A stretch of 60,001 nucleotides of DNA from JAQUBU01 sp036677685 (GTDB taxonomy: Bacteria > Bacillota > Syntrophomonadia > Syntrophomonadales > Syntrophomonadaceae), in NCBI GenBank assembly GCA_036677685.1, contig JAVBWA010000036.1:1-60001 (forward strand), read 5' to 3'. Position 1 is the stretch's first letter. Each line of letters opens with the position of its first letter. Shown one piece after another: positions 16,066 to 24,381 of the stretch. The position numbers and the translations under genes were made by a program. A model generated the notes under the pieces. The model did not search any database. It was not told where the DNA came from and saw only the letters and a list, made by a program, of their open reading frames with translations.

Positions 16066-16836
16066 TTATGCAGCGATGCCCTTCCGGGCGGCGGAAGCCG
16101 GAGCAAGAACGCCGGGGAGCTGCGTGAATCGAGCCAGGCGAAGGTCGCGGACGCTGACCGGGGCATCGATCCTTTTCGCAAGGCGCTTTATCACCGCATA
16201 TACTGTCCCTGGTTTGAGAGCCCATCCTTCGCCATTGCCCACGATTAGATAGCTGCCCAGCAAAATAGGACGCAGGATCAGGTAATGTTCCAGTGCCAGC
16301 CGGGCTTCGGGGTGAAGCCTTATTTTACGTTCGCCTATGCGTATGCCATCCTCGCCTGCCTGCCCTTCCCAACGCAGTGAGCATAAATCCCGCACCGTCA
16401 TGCCGGTATAAAGCAGCTCTACAATCAGGCGGCCTTCCAAGTCCAGCACATCCTGATTGACTTCCCGGCGCAATTTTTGAACATCCTCCCAGGAAGCCTG
16501 GGGCCGGATTCTCCATCTTTCATTGCTCCTTACCCGGGCCAGCAATTCCAGCGGATTATAATCCAGAATCCCCCGGCCCAGCAAAAAGCGGGCAAAAGCC
16601 GATAAAGCCGTCAAGCGGCAGTTTACCGTGGAGGGACGCAATCCGCGGCTGTTGAGCAAATATTCTTTATAGCTCTCCAACTGCCGGGGCTGCATGTGCT
16701 TGCGGATATTTACGCGTTTTCCGGCAGGACGGCAGTAAGCCCTGAAATCAGCCAGAGCATAGGAGTAAGTTTTTATCGTCGCCGGTCTCTTGCCCTGGCG
16801 GCGCAGATAAGCGGCAAAACAGACCCGGTAGTTCAT
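16066..16836 (-). CDS. tyrosine recombinase-like protein without catalytic residues
   Basis: 256 residues from ATG 16836 (AAGGGAGG upstream). The N-terminal SAM-like core-binding domain is well kept (FAAYLRRQGKRPATIKTYSY), and the start of the catalytic domain is recognisable (LIVELLYTGMTVRDLCSLRW). The first catalytic Arg, normally in TGLR, is Thr here. The HxLRH box reads VRDLRLARF, so the His residues are lost. The chain ends about 25 residues later without the nucleophilic Tyr. It cannot recombine DNA by the known mechanism but may still bind it. The frame is intact, so it may be a domesticated DNA-binding protein rather than decay. Converges on the stalk gene. Confidence 0.7.
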   Translation of the reverse strand: MNYRVCFAAYLRRQGKRPATIKTYSYALADFRAYCRPAGKRVNIRKHMQPRQLESYKEYLLNSRGLRPSTVNCRLTALSAFARFLLGRGILDYNPLELLARVRSNERWRIRPQASWEDVQKLRREVNQDVLDLEGRLIVELLYTGMTVRDLCSLRWEGQAGEDGIRIGERKIRLHPEARLALEHYLILRPILLGSYLIVGNGEGWALKPGTVYAVIKRLAKRIDAPVSVRDLRLARFTQLPGVLAPASAARKGIAA

Positions 16837-17143
16837 TGTCCCGATTCCTCCCTTACATGGTTCTTTCTTCCAGGATATGCAGGAAGAGCGTGAAGGTTCC
16901 TGCTGCTGCATTTACATGAAAGACTGTCAATTTGGACATTAATATTATGAATAAATTCTTGAATTTAAAAACCTTAGATTTCCAGCAATGGTTTTAACCC
17001 ATTGTATATATCAGGAAACATGTCATCCTGATGGAAAGGAGATGAGGCTTGATACAAAATAAATAATGCTTCTGTTTTGTTCACACAGGCAGGACCCTTG
17101 CTTGTGCTATTAATAAACAATTATTAAATCAGGAGGAATTGCA

Positions 17144-18010
17144 ATGAAATCAAAAGTTAACAGAGTATCACCAATATTTGCGTTATTGCTATTATTTGTG
17201 ATTGCTGCTGTAGTAGGTTGCGGCCAGAATAACGAAACAGATACTGCCCGGGAAGCTGCACCGGCGGCCAAGCAACTGAAATTGGCAACAACTACCAGCA
17301 CAAATGACTCCGGACTATTGGATGTATTGCTTCCCGAGTTTAAGAAGGACAGCAATTATGAAGTGCAAGTTATTGCAGTTGGCACCGGTCAGGCTATCCA
17401 AATGGGCGAAGCCGGCGATGTGGATGTGCTGCTGGTTCACTCCCGGGCGGCTGAGGACAAGTTTGTTGCAGACGGCTTTGGCATTGATCGCCGGGATGTA
17501 ATGTATAATGATTTCATTATAATTGGCCCGGCAGAAGATCCGGCCGCTATCAAAGGTCAACCTGATGTGCTGGCTGCATTTAAGGCTATTGCTGATAAGC
17601 AGGCATTATTTGTCTCCAGAGCTGATGATTCCGGAACTCATAAAAAGGAAAAAGCTATATGGGAAAAAACTGGCATAAAACCGTCCGGAGCCTGGTATAT
17701 AGAAGCAGGACAGGGTATGGGCGATACTTTCCGTATAGCTGATGAGAAAAAGGCCTATACCTTGATTGACCGCGCAACATATCTGGCATTAAGGGACAAA
17801 TATAAGCTGGAAATGCTTTTCGAAGGAGATAAGGAGCTATTTAATCCTTATGGAGTTATTCCCCTAAATCCGGCCAAGTTCCCCCAAGTTGATTATGAAG
17901 GAGCTAGCAAGTTTGCAGAATGGATGACTTCGGAAAAAGGGCAAAAGATGATTGGCGAATTTGGAAAAGATAAATATGGACAGGCTTTGTTTATACCTGA
18001 TGCAAAATAA
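17144..18010 (+). CDS. tupA: tungstate ABC transporter substrate-binding lipoprotein
   Basis: A 288-residue lipoprotein with lipobox VVGC (Cys26). The mature part begins with the tungstate/molybdate-binding TTTSTNDSGLLD motif and has VGTGQAIQMGEAGDVDVLLV plus DGFGIDRRDVMYNDFIIIGP, hallmarks of TupA. It captures tungstate for tungsten cofactor enzymes such as aldehyde:ferredoxin oxidoreductases or formate dehydrogenases. RBS CAGGAGGAATTG before ATG. First gene of tupABC. No clear regulatory motif seen in the 230 bases upstream. Confidence 0.92.
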   Translation: MKSKVNRVSPIFALLLLFVIAAVVGCGQNNETDTAREAAPAAKQLKLATTTSTNDSGLLDVLLPEFKKDSNYEVQVIAVGTGQAIQMGEAGDVDVLLVHSRAAEDKFVADGFGIDRRDVMYNDFIIIGPAEDPAAIKGQPDVLAAFKAIADKQALFVSRADDSGTHKKEKAIWEKTGIKPSGAWYIEAGQGMGDTFRIADEKKAYTLIDRATYLALRDKYKLEMLFEGDKELFNPYGVIPLNPAKFPQVDYEGASKFAEWMTSEKGQKMIGEFGKDKYGQALFIPDAK

Positions 18011-18054
18011 ATAAATAATTGCATTGCAGCAAAAATATTGGCGGGAGGATTGGC

Positions 18055-18774
18055 TTGGATATTATTGTGCAGGGAATCAAGGAGGGTGTGCATTTAATAT
18101 GGCAGCTGGACGCGGAAATACTTCAGATTACCTTGCTTTCGCTGCAGGTTTCGCTTACTGCTTTAATCCTGGCGGCCTTAATCGGGATACCCAGCGGGGT
18201 GGCCCTGGCCTTGAAAAATATCCCCGGCAAAAGAATATTTTTAAACACTATTTATACACTGATGGGTTTGCCGCCAGTACTGGCAGGCCTGTTAGTGTAT
18301 TTGTTACTTACTTATCGTGGAGTACTGGGCCAATATCAACTGCTATTTACCCCGGCTGCTATGGTAATAGCCCAGTTGCTGCTGGCAGTCCCGATTGTGT
18401 GTGGTTTAACTGCCAGGGCAGTAATGGCATTAAATCAGGAGGTATATGATACAGCCGCTACCCTGGGGGCATCACGACGTCAGGCAGCCAAGTCTATTAT
18501 CCGTGAGGCGCGGGTTGGTATTGTAGCTGCATCAAGTACCGCCTTGGGCAGAGTAATAGCTGAGGTCGGAGCCGTAATGCTGGTAGGAGGAAACATTCGC
18601 TGGAGTACCAGGGTATTGACAACCTCGATAGTATTGGAGACACGTATGGGTAACTTTAGTACTGCAATTGCAATTGGCATAATCCTGCTGGCCATATCCT
18701 TTATTATAAATATGGCAATACTCACGCTGGAAAAGAGGTCTTTTCGCTATGACCACACCATTACAATTACATAA
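18055..18774 (+). CDS. tupB: tungstate ABC transporter permease
   Basis: About 239 residues, five to six membrane helices, with the binding-protein-dependent permease EAA loop (TAATLGASRRQAAKSIIREA). The N-terminus LDIIVQGIKEGVHLIWQLD is typical for TupB when initiated at TTG 18055, six bases after GGGAGG; the longer frame from 18019 adds residues unlike the family. Its 3' end overlaps tupC by 26 bases, so translation is coupled. Confidence 0.9.
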   Translation: MDIIVQGIKEGVHLIWQLDAEILQITLLSLQVSLTALILAALIGIPSGVALALKNIPGKRIFLNTIYTLMGLPPVLAGLLVYLLLTYRGVLGQYQLLFTPAAMVIAQLLLAVPIVCGLTARAVMALNQEVYDTAATLGASRRQAAKSIIREARVGIVAASSTALGRVIAEVGAVMLVGGNIRWSTRVLTTSIVLETRMGNFSTAIAIGIILLAISFIINMAILTLEKRSFRYDHTITIT

Positions 18775-19483
18775 GGTAATTAAACGTTATGGTGAACGTG
18801 AAGTTCTTAATGTGGAGCACTTATCCATAAGCGGTGGTAAAATATCCGCCATTTTAGGTCCCAACGGTTCAGGAAAAAGCACCCTGCTGCGAATTATGGC
18901 ATTATTATTGGTAAATGACGAGGGCCATTTGGAAGTACTGGGCGAGGCGGTAAAATGGGAAAAGAAACAATTATTGCGACTTCGCCGGCAAATGTCCATG
19001 GTTACACAGACATCCTTCATGTTTCAAGGTTCAGTCAATTATAATGTGGCCTATGGCCTGCGGGTTCGTAAAATGCCGGAAAAAATGGTGCGGAGCCGGG
19101 TGGATGAAGTGCTGGAAATGCTGGGTATGTCTGCATACCGTGAAGCTGATGCACGTACCCTGTCAGGAGGAGAGCGGCAAAAAGCAGCCATTGCCAGGGC
19201 GTTAGCCGTAAATCCGCGGATACTATTTCTGGATGAACCTACATCGAATATTGATATATCCAGTGCGGCTGAAATAGAGAAATATATCCGGTATATCAAT
19301 GCAAGTAAGGGGACCAGCATTATCATGGTGACGCACAACCTGTTTCAAGCCAAACGATTAGCTGATAAGATCCTGTTCCTTAATGAAGGAAGAATAATTG
19401 AACAGGGGGACACACAGAAGATCTTCGAACAACCCCAGGATCAGCGCACCGCAGCCTTTCTGCGCGGAGAAACCGTTTTCTAA
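18749..19483 (+). CDS. tupC: tungstate ABC transporter ATPase
   Basis: A 244-residue ABC ATPase with Walker A GPNGSGKST (37-45), signature LSGGERQKAAIARAL, Walker B ILFLDEPTSNID and the switch His in MVTHNLFQAK. It energises tungstate uptake with TupB. It overlaps tupB by 26 bases and ends just before a GC-rich hairpin. Confidence 0.92.
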   Translation: MTTPLQLHKVIKRYGEREVLNVEHLSISGGKISAILGPNGSGKSTLLRIMALLLVNDEGHLEVLGEAVKWEKKQLLRLRRQMSMVTQTSFMFQGSVNYNVAYGLRVRKMPEKMVRSRVDEVLEMLGMSAYREADARTLSGGERQKAAIARALAVNPRILFLDEPTSNIDISSAAEIEKYIRYINASKGTSIIMVTHNLFQAKRLADKILFLNEGRIIEQGDTQKIFEQPQDQRTAAFLRGETVF

Positions 19484-19514
19484 GCCAAGAAGAAAACCTG
19501 GTTGAGCGGGCGGG

Positions 19515-19545
19515 GGGAGGCATAAGAACCGTCCCCCTGCCTCCC
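19515..19545. terminator. terminator-like hairpin after tupC
   Basis: GGGAGGCA (19515-19522) pairs with TGCCTCCC (19538-19545); the loop contains GTCCCC. T-rich sequence follows. It separates tupC from the convergent thioesterase gene. Confidence 0.65.
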
Positions 19546-19547
19546 TC

Positions 19548-19985
19548 TTAGATTTTATAACCGGGGATGGTGTTGATGGGAATCCGGCTTTTCATGAATT
19601 TTCCTGTACCATGGGCTATTACCTGCTCCTGTTCATCATACAGAACAGCTTCAGCGATATACAGCTTCCCGGAATCCGGCTTTAATTTGCCAATTGACGT
19701 AATCATCCCGCTTTTCACCGGACGGGTCAGCCGAAGATCGAATGCCACGGTATAGACCATATAACCGGCAAGCACGGAGTTAACCGCAAAGAAGGCCGCA
19801 TCATCCAGCATCCGGAAATAACCGGAACCATGCATGGCACCCCCGCCATGATGATGCCGCGGATTTACCCGGGTGGTGATTATCGCCTGTCCCTCGGAAA
19901 TTTCAATGGTGGTATCATCATAGAGCTGCTGGTTATAGGGAGCCTGCAAATACATGCGTTCCAATCCGCGATAATGATCGTTCAT
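19548..19985 (-). CDS. PaaI-type hotdog thioesterase
   Basis: 145 residues of the hotdog fold with HGGGAMHGSGYFRMLDDAAF, the PaaI-family active-site region (the Asp of LDDAA fits the catalytic acid), followed by VYTVAFDLRLTRPVKSG. Substrate would be an acyl-CoA. ATG 19985 follows GAGGTG; the longer frame to 20024 lacks an RBS. Last gene on a minus-strand series with two methyltransferases and an aminotransferase, but 56 bases after the preceding gene, so co-transcription is plausible only. Confidence 0.8.
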   Translation of the reverse strand: MNDHYRGLERMYLQAPYNQQLYDDTTIEISEGQAIITTRVNPRHHHGGGAMHGSGYFRMLDDAAFFAVNSVLAGYMVYTVAFDLRLTRPVKSGMITSIGKLKPDSGKLYIAEAVLYDEQEQVIAHGTGKFMKSRIPINTIPGYKI

Positions 19986-20041
19986 CGGTTTCACCTCTTC
20001 AATAATTATGCCGCCAACCCTCAATCTATAAATGTGAGTTC

Positions 20042-20803
20042 TTAATCGCCTTTTCGCAGGTAATAGATCATAAAGGGGCTTTTTTGCGAATCAAACTCCC
20101 CCCTGCTATAATCGCCGTATAACTTCTCAACCGTAAAACCTGCCCGGTCTGCCATATATTCAAATTGCCCGTTTGTGATCAAGCTGAAGTTGATCTCCAG
20201 CTGACGTTCGACCAGCAGTTCGCCAAGTTTATTGCAGATAGTATAGTACTGGATTCCCCTTATGCTATTATGCTCGGGGTCTATTTCTTCCTTGGAGTGG
20301 AGCTTCAAAATGTGATCGTCGGGGAGCTGGAACTCACCGCGAAATACCTTTTCACCTGTAGCCAGGAGGGTTCTTAGGGCCGGGTTGTGCAAGGTACATA
20401 TGAACAATCCGTTTTCAGCGAGGTGGGCGTGAATCCTGGTCAAAGCCGACATTTGCTTCTGCTCCCCAACCAGTTCCATGAAGGAATTAAAAGGAATGAA
20501 GATATCATTGAACTTTCTGCCCAAATCAAGCCGGCAAACATCAGCTTCTATCAAACAGGCTTGAAGCTTGGCGCCAATCAGTTTTTCCCGGAACCGTTCA
20601 AGCATGCCTGCGGAGTAATCCACACAGGTCAGTGAAATACCCTGCTTAAGCAGAGGCAGGGATACCCGCCCGGTTCCGCACATTAATTCCAAGACTTCGC
20701 CTTTTCTATCTTTGAATTCTTCCTGGTAAAAAGGAATATCAAGATCGGTGCTGACATAGTAGTCATAAATATCCGCAACATCATCGAATTTAATTGCTTT
20801 AAT
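20042..20803 (-). CDS. class I SAM-dependent methyltransferase, probable ATT start
   Basis: About 253 residues. The SAM-binding motif I is ELMCGTGRVSLPLL, motif II CVDYSAGM, then DVCRLDLGRKFNDIFIPFNS. The first ATG (20692) lies inside motif I, so it cannot be the start. The frame is open upstream to a TAA, with family-like sequence (FDDVADIYDYYVSTDLDIPF), and contains no ATG, GTG or TTG before the motif except one TTG too far in. RBS AGAGGGG is six bases before ATT at 20803-20801, the most likely initiator. Substrate unknown. Next upstream gene is an aminotransferase. Confidence 0.75.
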   Translation of the reverse strand: MKAIKFDDVADIYDYYVSTDLDIPFYQEEFKDRKGEVLELMCGTGRVSLPLLKQGISLTCVDYSAGMLERFREKLIGAKLQACLIEADVCRLDLGRKFNDIFIPFNSFMELVGEQKQMSALTRIHAHLAENGLFICTLHNPALRTLLATGEKVFRGEFQLPDDHILKLHSKEEIDPEHNSIRGIQYYTICNKLGELLVERQLEINFSLITNGQFEYMADRAGFTVEKLYGDYSRGEFDSQKSPFMIYYLRKGD

Positions 20804-20897
20804 AAAAATCCCCTCTTTTAAAAGTGATTATAGACCAATCCTTGCATCTCCTTGTTGATTACATGCGCACGAGCCCTTTTCAGCGTGTTCATTTTCA

Positions 20898-22013
20898 TTA
20901 CCTGGTTGTTAAATAATTTTGCAGTTGTTCCAGAGCCTCCGGCATGTTTTGGCGGCCAAAACCGATGCGAAAATTCCTGCCGTCAAAGCCGAAGCAGCTT
21001 GCAGGCAGCAATAGCACACCCCTGGCACTAACGAGTCCGGAACAAAAAGCATCAACACCTTCAGGCCACTCCACCGATGGAAAGGCGATAGGACCCGCCT
21101 TGGGCCTGATCCAGGAGAATATGCCGCTGTGGTCTGCGACAAATTTATCCAGCAACGCTAGATTATGCTTTATTATATCCAGGTTCCGGCCGACTATGGT
21201 GTCGCTGTGTTTCAAGGCTATAGTTGCAAGAAACTCACTTGGCGCACTGTTGCATATAGTAGTGTAATCTTTGAAGGCCGCCATTTTACGGATTACTTTT
21301 GGATTGCTCGAAGCCGCCCAACCGATGCGCAGCCCGGCGAGACCGTAAGCTTTTGACATTACCCCAAGCGATACGGCATTTTCATAAACATCGCAGGCCG
21401 CAGGGAGGCGGTCGGAATCACGGTATTCCAGCAGGCGGTATACTTCATCGGAAAACAGCAATATATTGCGATCACGAAGAATTTCAACCAGTTTGGCAAA
21501 TTCTTGACGGGAGCACAAATATCCCGTTGGGTTGTGGGGCATGTTTACGATCACAGCCCTGGTATTGGGTTTTATCATATGTATCAGAGATTCGAGATCA
21601 GGCTCCCAGCCCCTGGCTTCTTCCATTTGCCAGTAGTTTACCTCGCATCCTATGGAACGGGCAACCTCACCCAGTGATTGGTAATAGGGATATTGCACAA
21701 TAACATGGTCTCCTGGTTCCAGGGATGTATTCATAAACAGGAAAATAGATTCCTCGGCTCCCGAAGTCACCAGTACGTTTTCCACTTCCATATGGTCATA
21801 TATCTCTGCTATCCGGCGCCGCAATTCCTCGTTGCCCGGCGACTCGGTATAACCCAGGCCAAGCTTCATAAACTCGCTTTTGGCTTCCTCCCCTTCCAAC
21901 TGTAAAACATCTTGGACCGTCAAGGTTTCACAATCGGAACAGCACAACAGATACGGTGAGCTAAACTCGTACCGGGCAAAATATCTTTCCAGCTTAAAAT
22001 CCTCTATTTTCAT
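20898..22013 (-). CDS. PLP-dependent class I/II aminotransferase
   Basis: 371 residues, fold type I. Motifs: LGYTESPGNEELRRRIA, SGAEESIF, NMPHNPTGYL, FSDEVYRLLEY and the PLP lysine Lys221 in VMSKAYGLAGLRIGW. Similar proteins are annotated as aspartate-type or MalY-like aminotransferases; substrate cannot be told. CCSDCE near residue 25 is unusual. It sits 50 bases downstream of one methyltransferase and about 95 upstream of another on the same strand, suggesting a small pathway that transaminates and methylates an amino acid-derived compound. Confidence 0.85.
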   Translation of the reverse strand: MKIEDFKLERYFARYEFSSPYLLCCSDCETLTVQDVLQLEGEEAKSEFMKLGLGYTESPGNEELRRRIAEIYDHMEVENVLVTSGAEESIFLFMNTSLEPGDHVIVQYPYYQSLGEVARSIGCEVNYWQMEEARGWEPDLESLIHMIKPNTRAVIVNMPHNPTGYLCSRQEFAKLVEILRDRNILLFSDEVYRLLEYRDSDRLPAACDVYENAVSLGVMSKAYGLAGLRIGWAASSNPKVIRKMAAFKDYTTICNSAPSEFLATIALKHSDTIVGRNLDIIKHNLALLDKFVADHSGIFSWIRPKAGPIAFPSVEWPEGVDAFCSGLVSARGVLLLPASCFGFDGRNFRIGFGRQNMPEALEQLQNYLTTR

Positions 22014-22062
22014 TTCAATAACTCCTTTAACTGTATTTCAAACTTATAAAACAACTCTTTCG

Positions 22063-22698
22063 TTAAGCTCTTTTCTTGCCGGCAGCGAGGAATATGGTAA
22101 AAGGACGAATTCCTCCCGGTATAAATCGGACTATTTCGGCTGCGGTCCGGAATTCGATATTTTCAAATCCTACTTCTATTAATATCCGGCGCATCGCCTC
22201 GCGGTCAAAGCCGAAGTGAAACACCCCTTCATTATGACTGCCGTGGAAAAGGCCATGATCGGGGTCCAAATCAGCAATGCAGAGATATCCAGCGGGAGCA
22301 GTTATTCTGTGAAATTGCTTGATAAGCAGCTTGGGCTCCCGGACATGATGCAGAATCATACTGCTGACTATCAGATCATAAGAGCCTTCCAAAACATCGC
22401 CTTGTTCAATATCCAGGTGCCTGGTTTTAACATTGCTTATATTTTGGCTCGCGACTTTTTGGTTCAGAACCTCCAGCATTCCTATGGAACTGTCAACTGC
22501 AGTTATCGTCCCGACCAACGGCTGCAGCCGCAAAGCTAGAGTCCCGGTTCCACAGCCGAAATCCAGAACCTTCATATTGGAGTTCAAATCAATTGCATCT
22601 ATTATGCTATTGGCAATATTGTTGGCCATCTTGATCCGTCCGGGGACTTCATCCCAGGTGGCAGCATCCTTGTCAAAATCCCGTTTTTCCATATGCAT
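22063..22698 (-). CDS. class I SAM-dependent methyltransferase
   Basis: About 211 residues. N-terminal DFDKDAATWDEVPGRIKMA is typical of UbiE/Methyltransf_11 family proteins; motif I VLDFGCGTGTLALRL, motif II TAVDSSIGML, then YDLIVSSMILHHV. AGGAGG lies five bases from ATG 22698 (a second ATG is two codons later). First gene of the minus-strand group with the aminotransferase. R1 copy B lies just upstream. Substrate unknown. Confidence 0.85.
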   Translation of the reverse strand: MHMEKRDFDKDAATWDEVPGRIKMANNIANSIIDAIDLNSNMKVLDFGCGTGTLALRLQPLVGTITAVDSSIGMLEVLNQKVASQNISNVKTRHLDIEQGDVLEGSYDLIVSSMILHHVREPKLLIKQFHRITAPAGYLCIADLDPDHGLFHGSHNEGVFHFGFDREAMRRILIEVGFENIEFRTAAEIVRFIPGGIRPFTIFLAAGKKRA

Positions 22699-22776
22699 GA
22701 AAACCTCCTGCATTTATCCAATCTGTATATTTACATAATTGTAGCGCATCTTTATACTCACCGAAACCTGAGTATT

Positions 22777-22955
22777 TTTAAGCACCACAAGAAACTGGGA
22801 AGTTTCAACACAATTTAATCATTCCTGAAGGGAATCAATATAAGTGGTCCCCGTAGGGGGCAACACACCGCCGCAACAGGGCGGGAAATCAGAATACGCC
22901 GCTTGTTTTGGGACCCGACCTTTCGAAGAAGCGGGAAACATATTTTCGCCTCGTT
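22777..22955 (+). repeat. R1 repeat, composite copy B
   Basis: A left end like other copies (AAGCACC..AGAAACTG..AGTTTCAACACA) is interrupted by a different left module (GAAGGGAATCAATATAAGTG, also at copy C1). Then come CAACACACCGCCGCAACAGG, an internal arm CCGCTTGTT and the right end CGCCTCGTT (22947-22955). The 5' arm reads AACAGGGCGG, changed relative to the others. It lies in the divergent gap between the methyltransferase and the small membrane gene. Confidence 0.8.
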
Positions 22956-23078
22956 TTAACTATGATCTTTAATTACATTGCTCCATTTGTTATCTTGCTG
23001 GTCATTAATTATAGCTGATACTTTCCTGTCAAATGATGTAAACTATAAGACATGAATTATTTGAAATGAGTTGATTTT

Positions 23079-23255
23079 TTGAAAGATTTTTTCAACAGCA
23101 GCCTTTGGAATACACTGGTTCTGGTCGTTTTGGGCATTTTGGCCTTTACAACCAAAGAGATCGTAACTTTTGTTATGCTTGGGTTTATCCTAATAATGCT
23201 ATCAAACATCTATGACAAATTGGATGAAATATCTGGAAAAATGGACCGGGATTGA
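23079..23255 (+). CDS. small membrane protein of unknown function
   Basis: 58 residues from TTG 23079: a short basic start (KDFFNSS), two closely spaced hydrophobic stretches (LVLVVLGILAF and IVTFVMLGFILIML) and a charged amphipathic tail (YDKLDEISGKMDRD). The RBS is weak (GAAATGAG). It ends 33 bases before the argC-like gene, so both may be co-transcribed. No family recognised. Confidence 0.5.
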   Translation: MKDFFNSSLWNTLVLVVLGILAFTTKEIVTFVMLGFILIMLSNIYDKLDEISGKMDRD

Positions 23256-23288
23256 GGCATCGTAAATAGTCAAGGGAGGTTATATCTT

Positions 23289-24344
23289 GTGATTAGAGCC
23301 GGAATATATGGCGCGTCGGGATACATGGGCGGAGAGCTTGTACGAATTTTGCTGGAACATCCCGAGGTTGAGATTGCGTGGTTGACCAGCCGGGGGGACA
23401 AACCGGTTGAGTATTTTCACAAGAATTTGTATGGCGCAGGGCTAAAGTTCACCAAGGCTGAAGATATTACACCCTGCGATGTGATTTTTTCGGCCCTCCC
23501 GGCCGGGCATATTATGAACCAGGCCCGGGACTTAATTGCAAGCGGCACCAAAGTAATCGATCTGGGAGCCGATTTCCGCTTAAAGAACCGGGAGGTTTGG
23601 GAAATAATCTACGGAAAAACGCATTCTGATTGGCAGTTGGCGGAGGAAGCAGTATACGGCATCCCCGAGCTTCACCGGAAGGAAATTAGAAAAGCAAGGG
23701 TCATAGCCAATCCAGGCTGCTTTTCGTCTGCCGCCATCCTTGGATTAGCACCGTTGGTGCAGCAAGGTCTTATTGATACCGGGAAAATCATTGTCGATGG
23801 CCTTTCCGGGACGGCGGGGGCCGGAGCTGAGACTGACCGGGCCATTCACCATCCGGAAATTGGGAACAACATTGTACCGTACAATGTTGTCGGCCATCGT
23901 CATAGCTATGAGATGGAGCAGGAATTGGGTTTATTATGTAATAATGTTGTTACCGTACATTTTACTACCGCCTATGTTCCCATTACTCGCGGCATTCTGG
24001 ACATCTGTCATTGTTTCCCGAAAAGCAGAATAGACAGGGACGAATTAATAGAATTGTACAAACACTATTATCAGAACGAGGCTTTCATAGAGATCATCGA
24101 CCTGCCCAAAGAGCCAGGGGCCTCCTGGCAGTACATGCCCTATCCCTGGGTAGCGGCGGTTTCTGGAACAAATTACTGTCATATAGGCCTGGATCTTGAT
24201 GAGCAAAGAAACCGGATTGTAGTATTCAGTGTCCTGGACAGCATAGGTAAAGGCGGAGCGCATGTTGCTGTTCAGAATATGAACTTGATGTTTGGACTTG
24301 ATGAAACCATAGGATTGAGAAGACAGGGTTTGCATCCTTATTAG
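23289..24344 (+). CDS. argC: N-acetyl-gamma-glutamyl-phosphate reductase (ArgC-like)
   Basis: 351 residues with the Rossmann start AGIYGASGYMGGELVRIL, the catalytic cysteine Cys144 in ANPGCFSSA, GLSGTAGAGAE and PYNVVGHRHSYEMEQ. The enzyme reduces N-acetylglutamyl phosphate with NADPH in arginine synthesis. Usual ArgC has NPGCYPT; here FSS follows the cysteine. No other arginine genes are nearby, so it may be a paralogue for another acyl phosphate such as a LysW-linked substrate. GTG start after AAGGGAGGT. Confidence 0.85.
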   Translation: MIRAGIYGASGYMGGELVRILLEHPEVEIAWLTSRGDKPVEYFHKNLYGAGLKFTKAEDITPCDVIFSALPAGHIMNQARDLIASGTKVIDLGADFRLKNREVWEIIYGKTHSDWQLAEEAVYGIPELHRKEIRKARVIANPGCFSSAAILGLAPLVQQGLIDTGKIIVDGLSGTAGAGAETDRAIHHPEIGNNIVPYNVVGHRHSYEMEQELGLLCNNVVTVHFTTAYVPITRGILDICHCFPKSRIDRDELIELYKHYYQNEAFIEIIDLPKEPGASWQYMPYPWVAAVSGTNYCHIGLDLDEQRNRIVVFSVLDSIGKGGAHVAVQNMNLMFGLDETIGLRRQGLHPY

Positions 24345-24381
24345 GAATCGTAATATTTGTTAAACATTTTGGCACTTAGCT

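Noticed and set aside
16912..17143. Riboswitch or oxyanion sensor upstream of tupA
   Set aside because: I searched the leader by eye for a Moco/Tuco-like fold and found no convincing conserved helices.
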